Origin: Gammaproteobacteria bacterium | Lineage (GTDB): Bacteria; Pseudomonadota; Gammaproteobacteria; Acidiferrobacterales; SZUA-150 | Assembly: GCA_029880755.1 (NCBI GenBank) | Contig: JAOUNW010000013.1 | Span: 1-20,955 of the forward strand | Length of the DNA: 20,955 nt | Direction: 5' to 3' | In this document: one piece after another, positions 1 to 7,878 of the stretch | How the letters are laid out: each line of letters opens with the position of its first letter | Numbering within the stretch: the first letter of the stretch is position 1 | Program-made: the position numbers and the translations under genes | The notes under the pieces: model-generated | Told to the model about the DNA's origin: nothing | Database searches by the model: none | What the model saw: only the letters and a program-made list of their open reading frames with translations

Positions 1-405
1 CGCTTCGTCGTCATCTTTATAAACTGTTATCCACAACTTTTGCGGCGGCAATCCCATGTCCTGGGTGAGAAATTCCCAGGCATACCGGATCGCTTCTCTT
101 TTGAAGTAATCACCAAAACTGAAATTACCCAGCATTTCAAAAAAGGTGTGATGGCGGGCAGTGTAGCCGACATTTTCCAGATCATTATGTTTACCGCCTG
201 CCCGCACACAGCGCTGACTGCTGGCGGCGCGCTGGTAAGAGCGCTTATCCAGACCAAGAAAGACATCCTTGAATTGCACCATGCCAGCATTGGTAAACAG
301 CAAAGTAGAGTCATTAGCAGGTACCAAGGGACTGGAAGCCACGATCTCGTGACCGTTGCGCTTGAAGTAATCCAGGAAACTCTGTCGAATCTCAGTGCTT
401 TTCAT
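1..405 (-). CDS. alaS: Alanine--tRNA ligase, N-terminal 135 residues (cut by window edge)
   Basis: Class II aminoacyl-tRNA synthetase that charges tRNA-Ala with alanine in the cytoplasm. Only the start of the aminoacylation domain is present; the reading frame is open to base 1, so the gene continues off the left edge. The start is ATG at 405 (MKSTEIRQSFLDYF). Family motifs seen are TNAGMVQFKDVFLG (residues 38-51), RAGGKHNDLENVG (68-80) and ARHHTFFEMLGNFSFGDY (83-100), which form the start of the ATP and alanine site. No clear Shine-Dalgarno precedes the ATG. The recX stop lies only 11 bases upstream, so translation probably depends on the recX transcript. Identification is firm; full length and editing domain cannot be judged here. 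Confidence 0.97.
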   Translation of the reverse strand, partial: MKSTEIRQSFLDYFKRNGHEIVASSPLVPANDSTLLFTNAGMVQFKDVFLGLDKRSYQRAASSQRCVRAGGKHNDLENVGYTARHHTFFEMLGNFSFGDYFKREAIRYAWEFLTQDMGLPPQKLWITVYKDDDEA

Positions 406-416
406 AATCTACAGGC

Positions 417-842
417 TTAATCATCCATCAAATCATTATTATTTAGAGCCCGTTGTATCTGCTCAAAAGTATATCCCCGGTATTGTAAAAAACGCGCCTG
501 CCTGGCGCGTTCCTTAAAATCTCCGGGTTCCTCTTTACCGAATTTCTTTTCCCTCACCGACCGAACATGGTCCAGCCAATCCTGGTCACGGGGGTCCAGC
601 CACTTATCAATAATATCATCCGCCACCCCCTTGTCCGATAGCTCCTTACGGATACGAACTGGACCATGACCCCGCTGCCGGCGCGCCTGCACCAGATTTT
701 CGGCAAAACGATGATCCGACACGAGGCGCTCTGCCGCCAACTGCGTCACGACTTGCTCCGCGGTCTGTTCGTGCCAGCCTTTATTAATCAGCTTGGTCTT
801 GAGTTCCCAGCAACTGTGCTCCCGCCGCGCAAGCAAATCCAT
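417..842 (-). CDS. recX: Regulatory protein RecX
   Basis: RecX binds RecA filaments and modulates their extension and RecA activity. The 141-residue product shows the three-helix repeats of the family: MDLLARREHSCWELKTKL at the N-terminus, then VVTQLAAERLVSDHRFAENLV and a C-terminal repeat ending FLQYRGYTFEQIQRAL. It lies 59 bases downstream of recA on the same strand, its usual place. The start is uncertain. ATG at 842 is used here, but the frame stays open upstream (reading ..SSKGRAK before the Met), and as I recall family members usually have 10-20 residues before this first helix. No ATG, GTG or TTG lies in that stretch. The best ribosome-site candidate (TAAGGG) is rather far from ATG 842. 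Confidence 0.93.
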   Translation of the reverse strand: MDLLARREHSCWELKTKLINKGWHEQTAEQVVTQLAAERLVSDHRFAENLVQARRQRGHGPVRIRKELSDKGVADDIIDKWLDPRDQDWLDHVRSVREKKFGKEEPGDFKERARQARFLQYRGYTFEQIQRALNNNDLMDD

Positions 843-901
843 GGCCTTTGCGCGGCCCTTAGACGAATCACATATCGTGGGGTCGGTAGGTGTCCGACGA
901 C

Positions 902-1948
902 TCAGGCCTCGGCCTCCTCAAATTCCTCTGCCACCACAGCCTCGTCACCCTGTACCTGATTGACTGGCAGCGTCTGTCGAATCCGGGACTCGATGTCGGC
1001 GGCGATGTTTGGATTGTCTTTCAGAAACTGGCGCACATTGTCCTTACCCTGACCAATACGATCGCCGTTATAGCTGTACCAGGCGCCGGATTTATCAACG
1101 ATATCTTTTTGCACACCGATATCAATAAGCTCGCCTTCTTTGGAAATACCTTCACCATAGAGAATATCGAACTCACACTGCCTGAAGGGTGGCGCCACTT
1201 TGTTCTTGACCACCTTGACCCTTGTCTGGCTGCCTGTCACTTCCTCGCCCTTCTTGATCGCACCTATACGACGGATATCCAGGCGCACGGAAGAATAAAA
1301 CTTGAGTGCGTTACCGCCGGTTGTGGTTTCCGGATTGCCAAACATGACACCGATCTTCATGCGAATCTGGTTAATGAAAATCACCATGGTGTTGGAACGT
1401 TTGATGTTGGCGGTTAATTTGCGCAGCGCCTGTGACATCAAACGCGCTTGCAGACCCATGTGCGAATCACCCATCTCGCCTTCAATTTCCGCTTTAGGCG
1501 TTAATGCCGCCACGGAATCCACCACCACGACATCCACAGCTGCCGAACGTACCAGCATGTCCACGATTTCCAAAGCCTGTTCACCGGTATCCGGCTGCGA
1601 TATCAGCAAATCATCCACATTAACACCAAGCTTCCTGGCATACTGTGGATCCAGAGCATGCTCTGCGTCGATGAATGCCGCTGTACCACCCAGCTTCTGG
1701 GCTTCGGCAATGACTTGCAGGGTTAACGTGGTTTTGCCGGAAGACTCCGGTCCATAGATTTCAACTACACGGCCTCGAGGCAGGCCGCCAATTCCTAAGG
1801 CCATATCCAGACTCAACGAACCCGTCGGAATAGCTTGTACATTTTGCGCCGTTCCCTGGTCTCCTAGGCGCATAACCGATCCTTTACCAAACTGTTTTTC
1901 AATCTGCCCAAGGGCAGCACTTAGTGCTTTGCTTTTATCTGTATCCAT
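902..1948 (-). CDS. recA: Recombinase RecA
   Basis: DNA-dependent ATPase that forms filaments on single-stranded DNA, drives homologous pairing and strand exchange, and triggers LexA self-cleavage in the SOS response. The 348-residue product is full length. Walker A is GPESSGKT (residues 66-73), Walker B is VVVVD (140-144), and the DNA-binding loop 2 region is about 195-212 (IRMKIGVMFGNPETTTGG). The C-terminus is acidic (EEFEEAEA), as is usual. ATG 1948 has a good ribosome site (AGGAG, 7-base spacer). It is followed by recX. The upstream region holds a 15-base palindrome but no CTGT-N8-ACAG LexA box that I could find (separate entry). Confidence 0.99.
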   Translation of the reverse strand: MDTDKSKALSAALGQIEKQFGKGSVMRLGDQGTAQNVQAIPTGSLSLDMALGIGGLPRGRVVEIYGPESSGKTTLTLQVIAEAQKLGGTAAFIDAEHALDPQYARKLGVNVDDLLISQPDTGEQALEIVDMLVRSAAVDVVVVDSVAALTPKAEIEGEMGDSHMGLQARLMSQALRKLTANIKRSNTMVIFINQIRMKIGVMFGNPETTTGGNALKFYSSVRLDIRRIGAIKKGEEVTGSQTRVKVVKNKVAPPFRQCEFDILYGEGISKEGELIDIGVQKDIVDKSGAWYSYNGDRIGQGKDNVRQFLKDNPNIAADIESRIRQTLPVNQVQGDEAVVAEEFEEAEA

Positions 1949-2158
1949 TGCACGACTCCTGCAAATTCAAATTTTTATAAACTCTGGTCACTGGCAATCC
2001 GGCCGTCACCCAGAACGGTTATGTGGGACGGGTGGAATTATTCCACAACTTGGTAGGCGGAGCTAACCCCGATAGATATCGCTACAAAAATACGGAATTA
2101 TGCGGGTCAAAAAAATAAAATGGGCAATCTGAATTTCTGGAGTGGCGATTGGCGGGAA
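1949..2158 (-). promoter_or_regulatory. recA upstream region with a 15-base palindrome
   Basis: This 210-base gap between pncC and recA presumably carries the recA promoter. The clearest structure is a perfect inverted repeat at 2032-2046 (GTGGAAT, one central base, ATTCCAC), about 85 bases upstream of the recA start. A possible -35 element, TTGACC on the minus strand, lies near 2106-2111, but no convincing -10 sits at the right distance. I found no canonical gammaproteobacterial LexA operator (CTGT-N8-ACAG) on reading both strands. The palindrome could be an operator, but no regulator can be assigned from sequence alone. Confidence 0.4.
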
Positions 2159-2638
2159 TTAACCGATGAATTCCAGCATTCCTCGCAAAGAAGTCTCTAC
2201 TGCCTGGGCACGAACTTGCTGGCGATCCCCGGAAAATTGCTGTTTTTGCGTGCGTGTCTCCCGGTTCCTGCCGGCCCAGGCGAACCACACGGTTCCTACG
2301 GGTTTTTCTTCTGTGCCACCACCAGGACCAGCGATACCGCTAATGGCCAGAGAGAACTGGGCCCGGCTGTGGCGCAATGCACCCTCAGCCATGGCGCGCA
2401 CAGTTTGTTCGCTGACTGCCCCAAACCGGGCTAGGACGTCCGTGGACACGTCCAGCATTTCCCGCTTGGCAACATTGGTATAGACCACGAAACCACGGTC
2501 AAACCAGTGAGAACTCCCCGGCGATGAAGTAATCACCTGGGATACCCAACCACCCGTACAGGATTCGGCCGTCACCAACATGGCCTGCCTCGATTTCAGT
2601 GCCAATGCCAACTCCTCAATCAGGCTATGTAAATCCAT
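2159..2638 (-). CDS. pncC: Nicotinamide-nucleotide amidohydrolase PncC (CinA C-terminal domain)
   Basis: Hydrolyses NMN to nicotinate mononucleotide plus ammonia, recycling pyridine nucleotides formed for example by DNA ligase. The 159-residue product is a stand-alone CinA C-terminal domain of normal length. Signature motifs are TAESCTGG (residues 23-30), the SHWFDRGFVVYTNVAKREML segment (43-62), SGIAGPGGG (100-108) and KPVGTVWFAW (112-121). It sits directly upstream of recA on the same strand, a widespread arrangement in gammaproteobacteria. ATG 2638 is the only reasonable start; its ribosome site is weak (GAGA). An upstream gap of 73 bases separates it from the epimerase gene, so read-through from that gene is possible. 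Confidence 0.95.
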   Translation of the reverse strand: MDLHSLIEELALALKSRQAMLVTAESCTGGWVSQVITSSPGSSHWFDRGFVVYTNVAKREMLDVSTDVLARFGAVSEQTVRAMAEGALRHSRAQFSLAISGIAGPGGGTEEKPVGTVWFAWAGRNRETRTQKQQFSGDRQQVRAQAVETSLRGMLEFIG

Positions 2639-2711
2639 TAGTGGCGTCTCTCGTGCGCATTTCGGTTAGCCGGATTGTCTGCCGTGAGTTCAAGCATTGC
2701 TTTGACCCCGG

Positions 2712-3632
2712 TCAGGCGTAATCCAGCAGCGCCTTCAGACCCTGCTGGATGGGTGTGGCTGGAATACGGCTAAACAAAGACTGCAAACGGGTAACATCCG
2801 CCCGCGAATAACGGATATCTCCCACCCTGGGATCGGCAAAATTGCGCTTCAGGGTCTTGCCGCTGATGCTTTCCAGGGCGTCCAGCAATTGCAACAGGGA
2901 ACACTCCCGGCCCGTGCCCACATTGGTTACGGCACCCCCTAGATCAGTGCGCTCCAGCGCCTCGGCCAGCAACGTCGCCAGATCCTTTACATAGACAAAA
3001 TCCCGTGTCTGCTTACCGTCGCCAAACACTGTGACCTCCCCCCCCGCCCTAAGGCGATCAACAAATATGCTGATAACCCCCGAGTAAGGCGAAGAAGGGT
3101 CCTGCCGCGGCCCATAAATATTGAAAAACCGGAATGAGGTCGCGTTGAGGCCGTGTTTATTGAAGTAGTACAGCAGATAATACTCACCAGCCAGTTTGTC
3201 CACGGCGTAAGGTGACAAAGGCTTGGGAATCAGGGTCTCCGGCACCGGCAGCACCTCCGTATCGCCATACACCGCCGCCGAACAGGCGTATAGGAATCTG
3301 CCAACCTGATGTTTACGTGCCGCCTCCAGTAAGTGCAGAGTGCCATCAAAATTGCTCTGATGGGTCGACAATGGATCATCAATACTGGCCTGAACGCTGG
3401 CCACGGCCGCCAGGTGGACGATGGCGCTGACCCCTGCCACACACTTTTCCACTGTCATCGGGTCGCGTATGTCGCCTTCTATAAACTCCAGATCAGGCAC
3501 CGCCAAGGGCAAATTCTCTTTTTTGCCCATGGAAAGATTGTCCAGCACACGCACCTTGCGTCCAGCGGAAAGTAATTGCTCTACCAGATGAGAACCGATA
3601 AAACCGGCCCCGCCCGTCACTAAAACCGTCAT
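2712..3632 (-). CDS. NAD-dependent sugar epimerase/dehydratase
   Basis: Extended short-chain dehydrogenase/reductase of the UDP-sugar epimerase family (GalE/WbpP/TviC-like), probably acting on a nucleotide sugar in the cytoplasm. ATG 3632 is chosen: AAGGTG lies about 5-7 bases upstream and the protein then starts right at the Rossmann strand MTVLVTGGAGFIG, with the NAD motif GGAGFIG at residues 7-13. An ATG at 3671 would add 13 unlikely residues. Catalytic residues are Ser118 (CSAAVYG), Tyr142 and Lys146 (SPYAVDK); FRFFNIYGPRQ is the usual substrate-loop region. At 306 residues it is slightly short for WbpP/TviC. Its divergent neighbour is a UDP-sugar dehydrogenase, so the two may make a UDP-uronic acid such as UDP-GalNAcA, but the substrate is inference. 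Confidence 0.88.
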   Translation of the reverse strand: MTVLVTGGAGFIGSHLVEQLLSAGRKVRVLDNLSMGKKENLPLAVPDLEFIEGDIRDPMTVEKCVAGVSAIVHLAAVASVQASIDDPLSTHQSNFDGTLHLLEAARKHQVGRFLYACSAAVYGDTEVLPVPETLIPKPLSPYAVDKLAGEYYLLYYFNKHGLNATSFRFFNIYGPRQDPSSPYSGVISIFVDRLRAGGEVTVFGDGKQTRDFVYVKDLATLLAEALERTDLGGAVTNVGTGRECSLLQLLDALESISGKTLKRNFADPRVGDIRYSRADVTRLQSLFSRIPATPIQQGLKALLDYA

Positions 3633-3914
3633 ATTTTCACCTTTTCCTGCGTTATCTTCTTTTTTATTCAAACTTAACTAAAGCAAACGGGCACAATCCT
3701 GCGAATCCCGGCCTTTCTTCCCTCGGGCAATCTACTATAATTGCCTCTAGCCATATCACGGAATAAATCCTGTATCGCGAGAATTTATAGAATAGGCTAT
3801 GCCGCATCAACCGGTCACATCTGGTGTGCAGTTTGTATGCTAAAAGTAAGTATAACGCTCTATTCTCCGGTTTCGTTATTTATCATCCTCAGCAAAAGCA
3901 ATTAAGGGGGCAAC
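3633..3914. promoter_or_regulatory. Divergent intergenic region between epimerase and UDP-sugar dehydrogenase genes
   Basis: This AT-rich 282-base stretch separates two divergent genes and should carry both promoters. An inverted repeat at 3726-3745 (GGCAAT, eight bases, ATTGCC) encloses TATAAT at 3736-3741 on the plus strand; read on the minus strand the same repeat holds TATAGT. No good -35 pairs with either. A plus-strand ribosome site, AAGGGGG, lies at 3904-3910. I see no open frame worth calling as a gene. The promoter assignment is tentative. Confidence 0.3.
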
Positions 3915-5195
3915 TTGAGTACTGTCGCTGTCGTGGGACTGGGTTATGTCGGTCTGCCATTGGCCGTTGAATTCGGCAAAAAATTTGAAACCATCGGCTT
4001 TGATTTAAGCAAGGCCAAGATTGATGCCTATCGTAAGCACATCGATCCTACAAAAGAAGTTTCTACCGAAGAATTGAAGGCCGCCACAAAACTCCATGTC
4101 ACCAACGACCCGGCCGACATTGCCAAGGCGGAATATATCGTGGTCGCCGTACCCACGCCTATCGACGAGGCGCATCAGCCGGACTTCCGGCCATTGATCG
4201 GCGCCAGCACCACAGTCGGCCAGAACATGAAAAAGGGCGCCATCGTTATTTATGAATCGACGGTTTATCCAGGCGCCACCGAAGAAGTATGTGTGCCTAT
4301 TCTGGAGAAGCAATCAGGCCTGATCTGGAAAAAGGATTTTCATGTCGGATATTCACCGGAACGTATTAACCCCGGCGATAAGGAGCACACCTTAACCAGA
4401 ATTGTGAAAGTGGTATCCGGCGACGATGAAGAAACATTGAAGAAAGTTGCCGAACTTTATGAGTCCGTTATTGTTGCCGGCGTCCACCGCACCAGTAGCA
4501 TCAAGGCCGCAGAAGCCGCCAAGGTTATTGAGAACACACAACGCGATTTAAACATTGCTCTCATGAATGAACTGGCGGTCATTTTTAACCGGATCGGCAT
4601 TGATACCCTGGAGGTACTGGAAGCTGCCGGTACCAAATGGAATTTCCTGCCCTTCCGTCCCGGTCTGGTGGGCGGTCACTGTATTGGTGTAGACCCCTAT
4701 TACCTGACACACAAGGCCGACATGCTGGGTTATCACCCGGAAGTGATTCTTGCCGGTCGGCGCATCAACGACAACATGGGCAAGTTTGTGGCCGAGCAAA
4801 CTATCAAGCAAATGATTAAAACAGGCAGTTCTGTCATGGGCTCCAAGGTGATCGTGCTGGGCCTGACTTTCAAGGAAAACTGCCCGGATTTGCGCAATTC
4901 ACGCGTCATTGATGTCATCAATGAACTAAGAGACTATGGCGTTGAAGTGTTCGTCCATGACCCTGTCCCTTCAAAAGAGGAGGCTCATGAAGAATACGGT
5001 ATCGATTTGGTTGATTGGGACAATCTTCCCGTGGCGGACGCCATTGTCGCAGCCGTCTCACACAAGGAATTCCTGAATAATGGCCCGGAACATTTTAAGG
5101 CAAAGATAAAACCGGGCGGCTGCTTTATCGATATCAAATCCCAATTCAATGTAGATGCCCTGAAAAACGCCGGCTTGCTGTTTTGGCGATTGTAA
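3915..5195 (+). CDS. tviB: UDP-N-acetyl-hexosamine 6-dehydrogenase (TviB/WbpO type)
   Basis: Two-step NAD-dependent oxidation of a UDP-N-acetylhexosamine to the uronic acid (UDP-GlcNAcA or UDP-GalNAcA), a precursor for Vi-like capsules and O-antigens. The 426-residue product has the full three-part UDP-glucose/GDP-mannose dehydrogenase structure: Rossmann motif GLGYVG (8-13), ESTVYPG (114-120), the central helix AAEAAKVIENTQRDLNIALMNE (198-219) and the active-site loop GGHCIGVDPYYL with catalytic Cys256. The start is TTG at 3915, supported by AAGGGGG four bases upstream and by the family N-terminus MSTVAVVGLGYVG following immediately. It could equally be named wbpO; which epimer it uses cannot be told. 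It is convergent with the GT2 gene, 27 bases away. Confidence 0.93.
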   Translation: MSTVAVVGLGYVGLPLAVEFGKKFETIGFDLSKAKIDAYRKHIDPTKEVSTEELKAATKLHVTNDPADIAKAEYIVVAVPTPIDEAHQPDFRPLIGASTTVGQNMKKGAIVIYESTVYPGATEEVCVPILEKQSGLIWKKDFHVGYSPERINPGDKEHTLTRIVKVVSGDDEETLKKVAELYESVIVAGVHRTSSIKAAEAAKVIENTQRDLNIALMNELAVIFNRIGIDTLEVLEAAGTKWNFLPFRPGLVGGHCIGVDPYYLTHKADMLGYHPEVILAGRRINDNMGKFVAEQTIKQMIKTGSSVMGSKVIVLGLTFKENCPDLRNSRVIDVINELRDYGVEVFVHDPVPSKEEAHEEYGIDLVDWDNLPVADAIVAAVSHKEFLNNGPEHFKAKIKPGGCFIDIKSQFNVDALKNAGLLFWRL

Positions 5196-5216
5196 TATGG
5201 TCTCTGTATACGAGAT

Positions 5217-5232
5217 GGTGGTTTAACCCACC
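5217..5232. terminator. Possible short hairpin between convergent genes
   Basis: GGTGG at 5217-5221 pairs with CCACC at 5228-5232 across a six-base loop, between the dehydrogenase stop and the end of the convergent GT2 gene. The stem is short, has no T run, and overlaps the last GT2 codons, so function as a terminator is only a possibility. Confidence 0.2.
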
Positions 5233-6371
5233 CTGGGTTTCCAAACCGCCATCTTTTCTCCGCGAAACAATTTGACTAACGCCAAAGCAAAGGCGGCGTT
5301 AGTCATTAATAAATACGATGGAACATAAACCAGTTTTTGCATCTTCTGTGGCAAGGGCACAAACAATCCGGCCATCGCCGCGACATAGGCAAGACCATGC
5401 AATACCAACAAAACCGCATACAGAGGCGAGGTAATCGCCAACAACACATTTAACACCAGCGCTCCAATCATAAACACCGGCGCCAAATATCGAATTACCT
5501 TGTGTGACCATAGACTGAAACTACCCTTGAGGTAGTTAAAGGGATTGAGCAGTTTACGCATATAAAGAACTCCCTGCAGCGCCCGTAGGGCCACACGGGT
5601 GCGCATCCTGAATTCCGATTGCATACTGGCATTAGGTGTTTCGTAGGACTTCACCTGATCGTCATAGACTACCCGATAACCGTCCTGCAACACGCTAAGC
5701 GGTAACACGAAGTCAGTAATCAGGTCTTTAGGAATGTCACGGTACAACTGACGTCGTATGGCGTCGACACCGCCATTAACACCAATAATGGAATTAAATT
5801 TTGTCTCCAGCTTTCTGAGCCAGTTCTCATACTTCATATAGGCGCTGCAGCCGTCGCCACTTAAGGTGCCGTTATCGTCTGTATAATGTAGCTTTCCTGT
5901 GACATACCCGACCTGCGGATCTTCGAAGTTGGCGACAAAGTGTCTGATCGCCTGCTTGTCGAAGATGGAGTTGGCATCACTGAATATCAGCACATCCCCT
6001 GTCGCCTGCTTAACACCCAGATTAAGCGCTGCTGCCTTCCCCTGCCGGGGCTCCTGGCGAATCAACTGGACACCGTCTTTCTGATATTTTTTTACAATGT
6101 CGTCAGTGCCATCCTCGGAACCATCGGATATGACAATAATCTGTAACTTGTTTTTGGGATAGTCCTGCTGCAATTTGTTCACAACGGTCTGCTCAATGTC
6201 CTTGGCTTCGTTATAGGCGGCAATCAACACCGTCACGCTGGGCTCAGCTGCACGCCTGTTAACCCTGCCTGGAACAACAGCGCCTGCGAGCGCTATGAGC
6301 GCAGGATAAATGATATAGGGATAGCCGATAGCTATCACACATAGCCAGAACATCAACTGAACCACAATCAC
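5223..6371 (-). CDS. Membrane glycosyltransferase family 2 (cellulose-synthase-like)
   Basis: Processive-type or membrane GT2 enzyme that adds sugars from a nucleotide donor at the inner membrane. The 382-residue product has one N-terminal membrane helix (about residues 2-33), a GT-A catalytic domain (about 45-260) and a hydrophobic C-terminal part with probably three helices (about 293-370). Catalytic features are SDGSEDGT (82-89), the metal-binding SDAN (131-134), the NGG acceptor segment (199-201), the TD pair (219-220) and a Q/RxxRW-like RMRTR (255-259), which lacks the Trp of true cellulose synthases. The start is GTG at 6371 with an excellent ribosome site, AAAGGAG, six bases upstream. 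It is the last gene of a four-gene minus-strand run and starts 33 bases after the previous stop. Confidence 0.9.
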   Translation of the reverse strand: MIVVQLMFWLCVIAIGYPYIIYPALIALAGAVVPGRVNRRAAEPSVTVLIAAYNEAKDIEQTVVNKLQQDYPKNKLQIIVISDGSEDGTDDIVKKYQKDGVQLIRQEPRQGKAAALNLGVKQATGDVLIFSDANSIFDKQAIRHFVANFEDPQVGYVTGKLHYTDDNGTLSGDGCSAYMKYENWLRKLETKFNSIIGVNGGVDAIRRQLYRDIPKDLITDFVLPLSVLQDGYRVVYDDQVKSYETPNASMQSEFRMRTRVALRALQGVLYMRKLLNPFNYLKGSFSLWSHKVIRYLAPVFMIGALVLNVLLAITSPLYAVLLVLHGLAYVAAMAGLFVPLPQKMQKLVYVPSYLLMTNAAFALALVKLFRGEKMAVWKPRVG

Positions 6372-6404
6372 CGGCTTCTCCTTTGGTCTTCCATCTACGC
6401 TAGA

Positions 6405-7838
6405 TTAGCTCATTCCAGCGCTGATCTCGATTAAATCACTGCTGGCATTTAACAAAAAACAACCTTCAGGTAGTTTGACCGGATTACCCGCCACTTCGGT
6501 TGCGCCCTGAATATCCTGGGCCACAACTCCCCTGCCCCAGGTGATTTCCAGATTGGCGCCCTTTTGTATCCGGATCGCCAGCTTCTTGCCATGCTCCTTG
6601 ATGGTGATCTTTTCCATTCTTCCTTTAATCTGCTCCAAATATTTCGAGTTCAATTTCAATACACCGGAATCACTGTTCTCGATATCCTCGATAATCAATT
6701 TGTCCTCAGTGCAACTCACTAACTTGTGCCGGTTGGTCAGCGTATAAAAGCGGGTGGCGTAAGGTGCCACCTTGTAGTCCTTGTAGTCAGCAGGATTGCC
6801 TGAATAACCGGCTTCCGCCGCTTTGCAGATATTGTAGGCTTCTCTGGCGGTAACATAGTGGAGTTTGAATTTTTTTCCATCGTTATAATTCTCATTCAGG
6901 TAACGATGCATGGCAAAGGCACGTTCCCCGAATAAGGCATCGTGATCTTTTTCCACAGCACCGTGGCAATGCAGTTTGATAAATTGCCACTCCGGCCTCC
7001 CTCTGACATGAACATGGGCATTCACCCAGCACCTGGCTCTGTCAGGCCGGCCCCAGTTACTAGTGGTCAGGCTGGCGTTTTCCACTCGCGGATGTTTTGG
7101 CGCCCGGAAATTAATTCCCAACGGACCTTGAAGCATAAACAAGCCCTGCTGATCCCGTTTGCCTACCATGACATCCGGACCACGATCATGAGATTTGGGT
7201 TTTTCTGTATCATCGATGGCATAATAAATGGAATTGATTTTCCGGGTCTGGCATTCGTTGGTGGAGGGCATAGTGAAGTCCCCCCAACAACCCAGCGACT
7301 GCAAAATGGTCAACTCATCATTTACACCGCAGTATTTCCCGTGAGCGGAATTGTCCAGGGCCCAATCACCGTGAATAAATCCGAATGACGTTTCCGGCAC
7401 CTCTCCACTTGTGAGTAATATTCCACGCCGGTTATACTCCGCTATATGCCGCGTTAAATCAGCTGTCAGCGACTCAGAGGTATCATTATCATGGTGGTAA
7501 TGCAGATCAATCTCCCCATAACCTCGAAATACCAGTTCTTTCAATTCGTCCAGATGCTCCAGACCGTGGTGAGGTGGATAAAACCATGTGTGCTTGGGAG
7601 TATGACCAAACTGCTTGCGGCAACGTTCAGCAAATTCCGGATAACCGGACAACCACGTTGCCATTCTTTCCTTGTCCTGTCCCTCCTGTTTAATTTTGTG
7701 CCGTGGCTCAAAGTGATCGCACACCAAAAACAAAATATGCCGGGTAACGCCGCGGGTTTTGGAAGCACTCATGAGCCTCGACGGCAATGCTGCCAGGTAA
7801 GCAGGCAGCCAGTAGCGCATCCCTCTGTCAACAGGCAT
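6405..7838 (-). CDS. Unrecognised 477-residue protein, possibly a divergent polysaccharide-deacetylase-fold enzyme
   Basis: I do not recognise a named family with certainty. The first 330 residues have features of a metal-dependent NodB-like barrel: a hydrophobic strand ending in an acidic motif, LFLVCDHFEP (36-45), then a histidine/aspartate cluster DLHYHHDND (111-119), FGFIHGDWALDNS (152-164), a Cys/Trp-rich stretch CGVNDELTILQSLGCWGDF, and KLHCHG near residue 318. These could be the Asp and His ligands of a divalent metal. The last 110 residues look like a separate beta-rich domain. No signal peptide or membrane helix is evident. ATG 7838 has GGAG seven bases upstream. It lies between a GT4 and a GT2 gene with gaps of 40 and 33 bases, so it is almost surely co-transcribed and acts in the same glycan pathway. 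The catalytic role is inference. Confidence 0.75.
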   Translation of the reverse strand: MPVDRGMRYWLPAYLAALPSRLMSASKTRGVTRHILFLVCDHFEPRHKIKQEGQDKERMATWLSGYPEFAERCRKQFGHTPKHTWFYPPHHGLEHLDELKELVFRGYGEIDLHYHHDNDTSESLTADLTRHIAEYNRRGILLTSGEVPETSFGFIHGDWALDNSAHGKYCGVNDELTILQSLGCWGDFTMPSTNECQTRKINSIYYAIDDTEKPKSHDRGPDVMVGKRDQQGLFMLQGPLGINFRAPKHPRVENASLTTSNWGRPDRARCWVNAHVHVRGRPEWQFIKLHCHGAVEKDHDALFGERAFAMHRYLNENYNDGKKFKLHYVTAREAYNICKAAEAGYSGNPADYKDYKVAPYATRFYTLTNRHKLVSCTEDKLIIEDIENSDSGVLKLNSKYLEQIKGRMEKITIKEHGKKLAIRIQKGANLEITWGRGVVAQDIQGATEVAGNPVKLPEGCFLLNASSDLIEISAGMS

Positions 7839-7878
7839 CTCGATACTCCAGATTCATTTGCTGCACATCTCCCGTGGG

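Noticed and set aside
40..420. Plus-strand 126-codon frame
   Set aside because: It lies opposite alaS, whose class II synthetase motifs are unmistakable on the minus strand.
843..901. Possible recA terminator hairpin before recX
   Set aside because: Only a five-base stem (GTCGG/CCGAC) could be found and no T run follows.
890..1757. Plus-strand frames of 151-175 codons opposite recA
   Set aside because: Antisense shadows of a highly conserved gene; no ribosome sites and no recognisable domain.
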